Shown here: positions 1-10,900 of the stretch, piece after piece
Layout of the letters: the number at the start of each line of letters is the position of its first letter
How positions within the stretch are numbered: position 1 is the first letter of the stretch
NCBI GenBank assembly: GCA_900708905.1
Contig: CAADRB010000033.1
Span: forward strand, 712,752-776,751
Direction of reading: 5' to 3'
Length of the DNA stretch: 64,000 bases
DNA from: Hymenolepis diminuta
Lineage: Eukaryota > Platyhelminthes > Cestoda > Cyclophyllidea > Hymenolepididae
Notes under the pieces: model-generated
Databases searched by the model: none
Seen by the model: only the letters and a program-made list of their open reading frames with translations
What the model was told of the DNA's origin: nothing
Program-made: the position numbers and the translations under genes

Positions 1-152
1 GGCTAACAGTAAATGAAAGAAAAAGAACACCAAGGATTGCGTTGACCAGGTTGTGTTGAACAAAACTCAGTACAGAGTCTCAAGGGAAAATAGGGAATTG
101 GAGGAGAAGGACTGAGCTATGGAAGAGGCGTTGGACGAGCTAGGGTCCCTTG

Positions 153-179
153 GTGTGTGTGTCGTGTGTGTGTGTGTGT
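153..179. repeat. (TG)n microsatellite
   Basis: A run of TG dinucleotides with one interruption (gtcg). It lies inside the family B repeat. Confidence 0.85.
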
Positions 180-226
180 CTGATGGAGGCTATTTATAAT
201 CGACACTTTGGGTGAGGACACGCATA

Positions 227-230
227 NNNN
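227..230. other. Assembly gap (4 N)
   Basis: Four consecutive N characters. The true distance across the gap is unknown, so the repeat around it may be collapsed. Confidence 0.95.
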
Positions 231-340
231 TATAATCGTATGCGTGCTTTAATTGGTCGGGACGATTATAGGAAAAGGAAGGGCCAGTGCAGACAAGACT
301 GGCTAATAGCAGGGCCGACCATGCGGTGTCGACTACTATC

Positions 341-2515
341 GTCCGAGGTATGCTTACCTTTTCCGATCGATGAGAAATAGGCCAGCTGAGGACACACGAA
401 TCATCAATACTTGAGAGTAGCTATTTGATTAAAGAATGTTAACATAGAAAAGCTAACCTTTCTGAACTTTCACTTTTTTATTATCCTATCACTAAATTAG
501 AGATCGTGTAAAGACTGTGAAATTTGCATTTTATCATCCGAAATGTACCAAACTCTTCAAGCATTAAACAGCTTAGGAAAGGCATAACTTGCGTAGAATT
601 CCATTTAAAACTTAAAATATAAAGCGAATCCATCCAGGTAGCTTTATCTCTGATTATTTTTGTTTCACTCGGTGAACTATTTAATGGTTTACATTAGCAT
701 AGCTGACTATATTGTATGTAAACTAAACTCCGGTTATCTTATATTCAATCATAAGTTTACTTTTAGTTTAGATAAAGTTATTCTCACAGAATAATCAAGA
801 GAATTGATTGAACGAAAACCAACAACTCACTAAATTAGAGGTAAAAATCACTTCTAAAAGTGTGTCCTAGAATGCCTTACACACCCTTTACATGAACAAA
901 GTTTTCTTCATATTTTTGACATTTGAGGAACAAAACACTGCGAGAATGATAACAGTTTTCGTCCTGATTAATTTTCAAACTGTCAAGATCGGGGTGCTCC
1001 CTCATATTAATAAGGATAATCGATGACTTAGGGACAACTTGTGGGATTAAAGTTCCACTATCTATTTTTCTAAAACATTCTGAAATAAAGTGGTTCATAA
1101 GGTAGCGTCTTTAATAGCAAAATTTTCATGATACTTTGAAGCATTATTCTATAAGCAAACTTCATGATTTTAAAACAGTGTATTCAGAAGCACTTTCCTT
1201 TAAAATTAAATCAAATTGCCCTGAATGTGTTTCGTATTTAACTTCTTATTAACTAATTGAATGCGATGTGGGATACCACAATTCGTGAAAACTTAACGAG
1301 TAGTATTGTTACCATTAACTAACCCTTTGACACCATCGAATGAGGTTTGAAATCGACCAGCATGATTTTTCATTATATTCTGGTCTCATCAACTCCTGCA
1401 AATTAATCAAATTTTAGTATAAATAAATAGTAAACTCACACACGGATACATTTACAGTAAACTCATTTTTATTATGTTATCGGCAGCTGCTTTTTAACAA
1501 CAGCATGGGTAGCGAAGTGCAGGACTCCGTTGTGAAAGAATGATGAATCTTAATGCACGTCGTGCGTGGGTCAACTCCTCGATAATAATTGGTTCAGGAG
1601 AAACTAACAGTACTCTAGTGGAAATTGTGACGTCTCATCTTATGGCTCTTTAATCATGACGGAGTTCTCTAAACGCTTGATTTGTTTGTGACCCCAGATT
1701 GTGATTATCTGGAAATGTTTTGCTTAGTGTCCGCCAATGAAACGGATCGGACAGATTCGATGTGATATTGAAAAGGGAAATTTTCCAGACTCTAGCAATT
1801 TTTTTGACGTCTGTTTGACGTTAAAAGCAAACAGTCGTTTTAATATTGCAGAATTTTGCTTATTAAAGTGAAGAAACCTTAAAACCGACAGTGCTGTAGT
1901 CTCTTAGAGCTCCCTTCTGCCTCTCGGATACTCTCAATGTTAAACCACTAGCTTTAGAAACTGGGATGGTTGCTCACCCAACCACCAAATGCTGCAAAAC
2001 TTCCATCTCTGTTGTACCTCAAAGTCAAAAAAACTGGAAATAATTGAATACATAGATTCCATTAAGGTGCAAAAGGGTCTGTCTTAAGCGACCATTTCAC
2101 ATAGTTTTAACGTATAAACAGAATCGAGTTTCTAGGACAAAAGGCGTGGCCCAAATTTAAGATAGGACACAACAAAACTCGTATCAATTTGTGAGACCAC
2201 GAAAATATTATGAATCACAAATCAGTATCATTTTTACAGCCAGGAACAAGTAGGTGAGATTAGCAGTAGCATATTTAGCATATCACTGCCTACAACAGCT
2301 CACTCGAATTGAAATATAAAATATTTAAATGGTGGCATAACCAATAGTGTTGAAGAAACAAAAATCAGATAGTCAGGAAACGAAATTTTAAATTACAAAC
2401 GCACCACATATAAATAAATTGAGTTGATCAATGGCACGAATAGTAGAAAGACGTGTAGATCATAATGAGCAACGTGACTTACAGTTCTCTGATTTTTATT
2501 TTGGCCCAAGCTCTA
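341..2515. other. Intergenic, nothing recognised
   Basis: AT-rich sequence with only short open frames. A 73-codon minus-strand frame ending near 877 shows no motif, no intron partner and no similarity I recognise, so I do not call it a gene. Confidence 0.5.
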
Positions 2516-3340
2516 ATGAGAGGCGAAAATTTCTGCGTAGATGATTTTTCCTTCATATTAAACATTTACGAGCAGGTATTAGCTCCTGCTTCACATGATG
2601 TGCTTGTAATGGGTTAACTTCTCGCCTATTGACCTATTCTTACGTTTTGTTTTAGTTAAAAAATTGCAAATTTGTTCTGAAATCCTGCGATGGTGGGCAC
2701 TATACATACAGGTGCTTAAATTGTGAAGACTTCTTCGTTGTAAAATATCAAGAAAATATTGTTAAACAGCTAATATTTTTTCTGGAACCAGTAATGTTAA
2801 CGATTTCAAACCTTGATAATAGAAGTTCAGAAGAACAAATGACATCAAATGAAATTTTTCATCAACATATACCTGATCAAGGCTCTCGAGAAGATTTCAA
2901 TCAGAATATAAGCAATTTCTTGGAAGTAAGTGATAATAAATGCTGCGTATAATTCAATATTTAGTCTTATGAAGGGACATTAGGGACAAGCTCGATTTCA
3001 GTGAAGAATAAGTACATTTTAGTTATGAAATGCATACAATTGTAAGTTTTCTTGTCCTATAATATAAAACTTAATAAAATTTTGACCTCGAATGGACCAT
3101 TGTCCTTTCAGCGAAGACTGCAACGCAAACGCTGTTGTACTATTGGACGAAGCAGAATACAAAGTCCTACACTGCAATCTGGAACACACTCATCCAGATG
3201 AAACTTTTGAAAGGCTACGGGATGCATTCAAATCTCTCGAAATCGCTGCCCAAACTGGAAAGAAAGTGAAGACAAAGGAGGAACAGCTGGTTTATTTTAA
3301 TTGGATTAATTTGATTTTGAATGATTTAGATCCATCCTAA
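2516..3340 (+). CDS. Small zinc-cluster protein, FLYWCH/WRKY-GCM1-like (three-exon model)
   Basis: Model: exons 2516-2575, 2656-2711 and 3112-3340, joined by GT-AG introns of 80 and 400 nt. The sum is 345 nt, exactly 115 codons with the stop. The predicted 114-aa protein has Cys at 24, 31 and 42 and a His-x-His at 64-66 (LEHTHP), with aromatic residues before the third Cys. That spacing is like the zinc-binding cores of FLYWCH and WRKY-GCM1 domains, which bind DNA and are common in host-domesticated transposase genes. Its last 45 residues are charged and helical-looking, with no recognised domain. The second exon could instead run on to about 2925 (a further Cys pair, RCLNCED, is in frame), but that version does not join exon 3 in phase. 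No transposase catalytic region follows. The family assignment is weak; function is unknown. Confidence 0.5.
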
Positions 3341-5169
3341 AATATGTAAACGTTTTTACATGTTATTTATATTCAGATATTTCCCTCGCTGTTCTCAATA
3401 AGCTTTTTCCTATTTAAAGCCTCTCCTTCTTCGGGTTCACTTGGATATCCGTGATCATGATCTTCTTACTTGATGAACATTAATATCCGTCACTTATACT
3501 AGTCTCATTGGCTGACTAACAATTTATTTGGCCTCTTTTCGCGCTTGGATGTAGAGAGTTAAACCCGTCCTAAGATGTGAAGTAACTGATGATAACGAGT
3601 GTAGGTAACAGCCACAAAAGTTAATAGCGCCAGTTTGATTTATTTTATTTCTTTGAATTCGAAGATTGAACCATTAAGATGAATTAAGAATTTAGCAACC
3701 TTAGTACAATTTTATCCCTTGATGATGGTCATGAGTTTTAGAGTGTCCAATCTCTAGAAAATTCAAAAGCAGTTAAATATATTTTGATTTCACTGCTTCT
3801 AGATTCAGTTTAATATTGGACTTCTATTTGAGTTTTTTGTTTATTCCTAGAATATTTTAAAGGTCAGTATTTAAAACGTCTAAGTGAATATAAAAGCTAT
3901 AATCTGATTTTATCTATGGTATATTAAAGTTTACTGATTGGTTTTTTATTGTTATTTAATTATGGTAACAATAGGCATTTTTAGGACAATCGCTGTTTAT
4001 CTAAGTTACTAAGTACTCGATAAATATTCTAAATCAAATTTTGTCAAAAAATATAATATCTGTGCGTACACCAGTCAAAAAATCAGGATTACAATTTCTT
4101 TATCCATTTTCAGAGGAAAGAATGTATACATGAAATATCAAAAGTGAAACCGATCTAGGCTTTTTAGTATGCATTTCATGTTGGAGCATATTTGCACACA
4201 GAAAATAAAAAATAATACAAAATTAATTATTCTGTTAATTATTAATCGGTAGGAAATTTTCAGTCAATTGAATAAAGAAAGGAAGATCAAAATCTCTTAT
4301 TCTAATAACATTTCATTTTCATTGACAGCATACAATTTCTCCTTCCTCTGGGAACCTCGGAACTTTAATTAGTTCCTTGAAACCTTCAACGATTGATTTA
4401 CTGATGTAAAAAATCGGTCTATGGATGCATTCACTGTTGGTTGGATATCAAATGTTGTCAAGCCAATGGTTCTGATCGCAGATATTTAAGACGACCAATA
4501 AAAGCAAACGCTTTTGCTAGAGCGTGCTAAAATTAAAATCGAATTATGAATATTTAGGTAAATAATAGGATAGAAACATTTCTGAAGTGACTGCCTCAGA
4601 AATGAGGTCTCAGAATGTAATATAGGCACCTCCCTTGTCTGTTTCAATCAATTCAACAGTACCGACTTAGGAATGTCCTCCTAAATGCAGTTATAATTAT
4701 ATTTTCCAGTATAGGTTTGGTTAATTGACCAGTTATCCTAGCCATCTCAAACTGCAACTTAGTATGTTGATTGATATTACAACCACTTAAAATGAAATGG
4801 ATTTTAATATATTATTCTTTTATTATTTTTCTTCATTGAATACCAGCCAGTGATTCATTATCGGTGAATTTAATCTCTTATATCACATTGTTTCCACCAC
4901 TAAGTGTAAAATTTCAATTATTACTTATGTGATAAAAATAAACAAAAAAATTAAGTTTTATTTTAAATGGATAAGAAATGTTGTTATTCTTATATATAGA
5001 GTATTAAATGTAGGAAACAATTGTCCAATGATGTTAAGAAAAAATAAATATTATGGATCAAAAATGGGAAATAAAAATCCAAACTTCAAAATATTTGCTT
5101 AGAATAGCATTTGCTTAAAATTTAAAATCATTTTATACTATAATCTATAATCAAATTTGCGGCCAAAAG
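3341..5169. other. Intergenic, nothing recognised
   Basis: AT-rich sequence without a coding stretch I can support. Confidence 0.5.
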
Positions 5170-5565
5170 AGGTTGTAACTGTTACTACACGAATAAACCC
5201 TCCGTTAAAATCTTATTAATTTTCTTAGAACCTTAACTAGCTGCTGACCAGTACAACTGGCCCCTAGTAGCGTCCTCTGGTGTAAATTTATCCCCGAAGT
5301 TAGCTAGGCTGTGTCCAAAGAAACAAAGAAGGTATCGAGTGGAGAGAGTTTATCGCAGACTATGGCTTACTGCCCTTAGTGCTTAGTTATTAAATACAAT
5401 CAACGCTATGCAGTAGGGATATTGGTCGCAGTTTGGCTAGGAAGGTCTCTGCGTCTACGCCGCGTTTGTTCGGATGCACGACTCCACCTTCCAGGATGTG
5501 ATAGCGTGAACGAGATTCCTTTGGCCAACATTGGTAGCGTTGTACACTCCATAAGGTCAAGTTCA
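5170..5565 (+). mobile_element. Dispersed repeat family A, copy 1 (diverged)
   Basis: Aligns by eye over nearly its whole length with 6184-6550. Shared blocks include the start (ttgta..gttactac versus ttgtagcgggtactac), gtcctct, the word ttagctaggct, a block reading aaggtat.gagtgga, caatcaac, and the end (ggtagcgt.gt..actcca). It begins TG and has no open frame, as expected for a solo LTR or a short non-coding retroelement. Copy 1 is the most diverged at its 5' end. Confidence 0.45.
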
Positions 5566-6183
5566 CTCATTAATACTTCTTTTTGTATAAATTAAGTTTG
5601 CCGACTATATTTTAGCATTTTTTCTTTTAAGATTTGCTATTCCAGTTATTTCTTTTTAACAATCTTAATTTAAGGCTATGTTTTCAATTATTTAGAATTT
5701 GGGCGCTCGAGAGCAACTTATAATTACAGAAATAATCTGAATAATACATAAAATGTAACAGCTCAGAAAAATAGCATTAAGTGTAACTATAAACCCATTT
5801 GAAAATCAATATTAATTGGAAAATTAATATAAATAAATGATTTGAAGTTTGTTTAAGGTAAAATATATCCCCAACAATTTATCGATCATTTCTTAGATCA
5901 ATCGGTCTTATACGAAATTGACACCTAACTAAAAAATATTAACACAGATAAAATAGAATGAATTAAATTGGTAAAATAAAAAGCAGGAAATTACTTGCAT
6001 CTTTCAACAATTTTACTGGTTTTAATTGATATTTGATAATCAACAAACACATCATACCGATATAAAATCATGACACAATATATTTTATTGAATACGATAA
6101 TTTGTACTTTAATTGATTATTTGGCAGTTTTACTTGTCTTTACACAAAGCCCTCGTTCATGTTTAGGTGAAATTGAATCAGAG

Positions 6184-6550
6184 ATTTGTAGCGGGTACTA
6201 CAGGAGTAAGCCTCTTTGCTAAACTCCAATAATCCTGTTAAGAAATCCAAATAGCGTCTAGCAGAGTCCTCTTGTCTAGATTTGACCTCAAAATTAGCTA
6301 GGCTAGCTCAGAGTAGCAAGAACAATGAAGGTATTGAGTGGAGGAAGTTTATTGCTCAATTATGGCTCGCTGCCAAAAGCATAGTCATCAAATGCAATCA
6401 ACATTTTACTGCAGGAATATTGATCACTGATTGTGCGCACTTGCCCATTACGCGATCGGTTACACACCCATATTTTCCAGAATGTTCTAACACATGTGGG
6501 GTTCCCTTGATCATCCCTGGTAGCGTCGTGAACTCCACAAATTTAAATAG
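6184..6550 (+). mobile_element. Dispersed repeat family A, copy 2
   Basis: Starts tgtagcgggtactac at about 6186, the same word that opens the copy at 23999. The internal blocks listed for copy 1 recur in the same order. Open frames across it on both strands show no recognised protein. Confidence 0.5.
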
Positions 6551-7780
6551 AATTAGATGATCCCTTGAGCTGTGCATTTCAGCCCTAAAATTTTCCCCTT
6601 TATCAATTGTCATTATTGTCAATTTCTGTAAGCATCGATCTAACGTACTCTAACTTGGCGGACGTGTACGTTAAACTGAGTAACTTTTGCGATTGCGCAT
6701 AACCTTTGCTATGTGAGTTCAGCCCACCACTTTAAGTAAGCAGGAATTGCTCAGACCTGAAATAGATGGAAAAGGCAGAAAGTCTAGTCCACTGTCCAAA
6801 TATTTATTGAGGTAATTTAGAACGATTTATATCAGTGGGATTGGGTTTGTTCCGATTGAAATTGGCCAGAGGAGATCTAACCAATAATTAATGGTTATTG
6901 GAATTCCAAGTTCTATATGGTAGAATATGATTAGTCGGACAACAAATCAGTCGATGAATGACGAGTGACCTCGTCTTACCGTAACCTGTCATGGTTATGA
7001 AGTGGAAGTGACATGCCGGTGACGCGAAACCGAAATTGCACTTCTGGTGGATGGAAAAGCAGAGTTCCGCATTTCCATCAACTCTGACCCGTCGACAAAA
7101 GTTATTTCATATTACAGTTAAACCATGACCGCTCATTCTCTTTAGGATTCAATGTCAGCTTTTTAATTGGATTATTTATTAATATTTTTACAATGAGAAC
7201 TGACTATTCATTATCGCCGATTCGCATTCCAAGATGAATCTTAAAACTTGTGGCCATTAAGTACATAACTTCCATGGAGGTAATAAGAAAGTAGCAAACC
7301 TTACCGATAATTTACTTGTGTGAACCATTACATTCGTATTTTATTCATAATTGTATTATTTCTTGTTCAGCTACTCAAATGGTCATTTAACAACAACCGT
7401 CCCCTCCGTTGATTTGAGTTTCTAGTCTCCGCACACAATGTCAACATATATACGAATTCAACTCCGAATACTGTGAACCATTCTAATACTTTTATAGGGG
7501 CTTTTTTCAAAATGCTATAATTCGGTTCAAGGACTAATTTGAAATAAAGTATCATGTAATCTCCAGATTAACATTGAAGTTAATTCAAGTCGGATGTCCA
7601 CCACAGATCTAGTAACGAGATTTACATTCGTGTTAATAGAAATCTTTCAAACAATAATAGTTATATGTTGCTCATATAATATTCATCAAAATGATTTTCA
7701 ATCAGTTAGAAAGGCTTCACATTACTTCAAAACAGCGTCCATTCACAATTAAGATTAAATGAATACAGAATAAGCAGGCG
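6551..7780. other. Intergenic, 3' side of the V-ATPase gene
   Basis: No gene recognised. The region contains only short frames in AT-rich sequence. Confidence 0.45.
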
Positions 7781-7786
7781 TTTAAT
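7781..7786 (-). promoter_or_regulatory. Candidate poly(A) signal ATTAAA
   Basis: On the minus strand this reads ATTAAA, about 145 nt beyond the stop codon of the V-ATPase subunit a gene. It is the nearest signal-like hexamer I saw. Such hexamers are common by chance in AT-rich DNA. Confidence 0.3.
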
Positions 7787-7928
7787 GAGCCTATTTAGGA
7801 AAGGGAGCATGAAAGCCTAGGACAAGACTACAAAATCCAAGAATGATAGGAGGGGAAGGGAAAGAGGGTAATTGAAATAGATGTGGAAGTAAGATAGTAA
7901 ATCAAATCATCGAACGCCAGGCAATCCA

Positions 7929-10900
7929 CTATTCCATGCTAACCTTCTCGATATTCGCAAACGTGAAGGGTTCGAAGGGGTAACCCGAGCCCTCATAGAA
8001 CTTGTTCTGGAATTCAACCCAATGAAGACGCAAAGCATGAAGGAATGCAGAAAGGCCTTCCATGAGGACTAAAATAGCGACAGTAAGGAAAGCCCAAAAG
8101 GCGAAAACGAAGAAAAGAAGTATGCCACCAATGTGTCCATCCATGCTTAAGCCTTTAGACATTACCATACTCCAGAGCACCTCGGAAAGTTCTAGATTAA
8201 TGTAAGAATAAATTAGCATTTTAAACAGTAAGATGAGAGAACATTTGTTAAAGTTCTTACGAGCATGGGCAAGACTCAAAGCCCAGAGACGGAGGTAGGA
8301 TGCCGTGTTGGAAATACATCCGAGGCAGAACTCAATTGTATGGATGATTTGGTTTACCATTATGTCGGTAAAGTTCCACTACAAACGAGGAGGAAGAAAG
8401 CAAGTTAGAATTGGTTTCATTGACAAGGTATAAACATCACTATGCCTCATGATATATCACCTCTTCAGAATCACCATGACCACCATGGCCACCGCCACTA
8501 CTACCGCTACCTCCAACAGGAGATTCGCTAGTTCTAGACGATCGATCGAATGTAGGCGAGGATTCATTGCGGAACGGTACGTAGTCTGTGGTAGCACCTT
8601 CTATCTCAGTGTCGTCGGTTGTTCTAGTCCCCCCATAGGAAGCCGCACGGATGGCATTGACCTAAAGGACAAAAGAATCTGCTTTTAATAATAATACTAA
8701 TTGTCTGTTTATTGATATTTTCCTTTGTTGGATAACTGGATGCGCAGATCATAAAATTAGGGGAAATGGAATTGGCATGAGTTTGAAAATCCCTCTTGTT
8801 CATTGTCAAAATCGTATTATTGATGATTCATATCGGCGTAACCTCTTTAACCTAAAAACACTCTCATTGTCCACTAATATTGCCTTTTACTGCATCATTA
8901 TGGTTATCTATTCGCATTTCCTTATTCGCCAAACAGATGTAGTCAGTTTATCTATCTTCTAACTTTGGATAAACTGGAGACCCCAATTTAGCACCCTGGA
9001 ATGCGAGTTTAGACATCTCCAACTTTACGATTAGTCACTTAATACTGTAGATATTCCAGTTAGCAGTAGGTATACTGCAACAGGAAATTTGCATACGGTG
9101 TATTCGTAATACAGTTAAAAGTAAGCGTTTTCAGAAAATCATACCGGCAGAGGGGAATTAAACATGGATCATCTGGTTTAAGAGATAGGGAATTTAATTG
9201 GCAATTTCGGTCACTGAATGTGAGATAGAATTTATAAACTCGACAGTGATAGGCATTCAAGCTTACAGCTTTACCAACTTATACGGAACATATATAATGA
9301 AAATTGCAAATATATTGTAATCCACCAAGGAATTGGAAATAAGCTGGCATCAACCTCAACAACCAGTATGAAAGCATGTCAGTGCGCTTACGGATATGGG
9401 CGCGAAGTGGATCAATGAGAAACCTAGACTTGGGATATACTTAATCTCGATCCTATGCTGCTCTAGACATAAGTAGCTAATGTAGTAAAATGATTGCTTC
9501 TCTCACTCTCGAACCCTTTTATGGTTTTTTGTTCACCTTATTCGTATAAACTCCCATGTCCTTGCAACTTATCCAGCTCTGTCTATGTACTATTCTTCAA
9601 TAACTCTTTATTTAGACCACGCTTCCAAAATATCCACAAATGAGAAAACTGCAACTTACAGTAGTTTGGACCTTATGACGACGGTAGAGAATAATGGGCT
9701 TAGCGAGAAGCATCCACGGAACACTGAATATAGCAAGGATAAACAGAATACGTTGAACTACAACCTGACCAGTGTACAAAGCTGGTGTTTGACTCGTAGT
9801 ATCGTAATTGAATTTCATCATGTCGATGAGAGCTGAAAGAAAGGTTAAGTTGAGGCATTAGTGGATAAAATTAATTATAGATTATTTAGCATACTTGTGA
9901 GAAGACTTGGTGCAGTAGATGCATCCGATGAATCAAAGACAATCCATTTGAAGAAAATGGCAAAGACGAGATAACCAAAGATTGAGACCATGAAAATCAC
10001 CTCAGGAATGAGGTTGCAATATATTGACAATGGGTCCTTAAACATTCTGCAACGTGCCAAAAGAATTATTTAAATAGGAATCTACTGAATATTTTTAAGT
10101 AGTTTGAATATTCAAACGCACTTGTAATTAAAGGCAGCAAGGATAATACCGAAGAGCATATGAATGAAACCAACAATGATAGACATTTTCATTTTCAAAG
10201 AGTTAGTGTACACAATTAAGTTGTGTGACACCTGCCAAACGGGATCGATACCAAATGGATAGGGGTAGCCCACAAACATGCCAGTCACGTTTTCAGCATG
10301 AGAAGTGGGGTTAAGTTGTTTATCTGTGGGGGTATCCAGCGTACTATTATCGAAAAGCGGATACCATGAAGAGCCGAACATGTTGGTGGCTTTTGAGAAG
10401 ATGTCATTGTAAATGAAACCGGTGTAGATTGAGAAAAGACCCATTAGAAGAATGATGTAGCGACCGCCGAAAAACATATCCCACATGTCACTTTTGATCT
10501 TCTTGGCCTGAGGAAAAATAATGCGTCGTTAAGCTCAAAAGAGAAATAGATAAAGATGATAAGCGTTTTTTTTGCTATTACCACTGGCAAAGCAAAAATA
10601 AGTTATTTTTAACGATGACAAAGTGCACAAAAGATACCTTATATGTGTGTAGACCCTCGATATCACCGACTGCAAAAAGAAAGTGGCGGATCAATCACAA
10701 ACTCAAAGATGATCTGCCAACATTCTCTTCTGTCTTGTAGATGAGTGCTGAAAAAATAATGTACTGGAGGCGGCTGCAAAGCTGCACGAAATCAATTCGT
10801 CCGGATTTCACATAATGAAAAAGGAGATGGTGATAAGATGCGGCAAGCGTGATTAAGCAGTTGGCCTTAAGATCTTTGAGTTTCCATGAAACAAGGTTCT

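Larger units (their letters stand above)
1..340 (+). mobile_element. LTR-like dispersed repeat, family B, copy 1
   Basis: No protein is recognised. The stretch resembles the one at about 32376-32700: both share an 'aacacca' block followed by a purine-rich run with many GAG/GAGA words, and then a TATA-like core (tatttataatcg at about 191; tttttatacgag in the other copy). That layout fits a solo LTR or the promoter-bearing end of a retroelement. The left boundary is outside the window and no target-site duplication was established. The family assignment rests on visual alignment only. Confidence 0.35.

Noticed and set aside
8449..8688. Plus-strand open frame with Thr/Arg-rich product
   Set aside because: It is the opposite strand of V-ATPase exon 12; the minus-strand frame splices in phase and matches the family.
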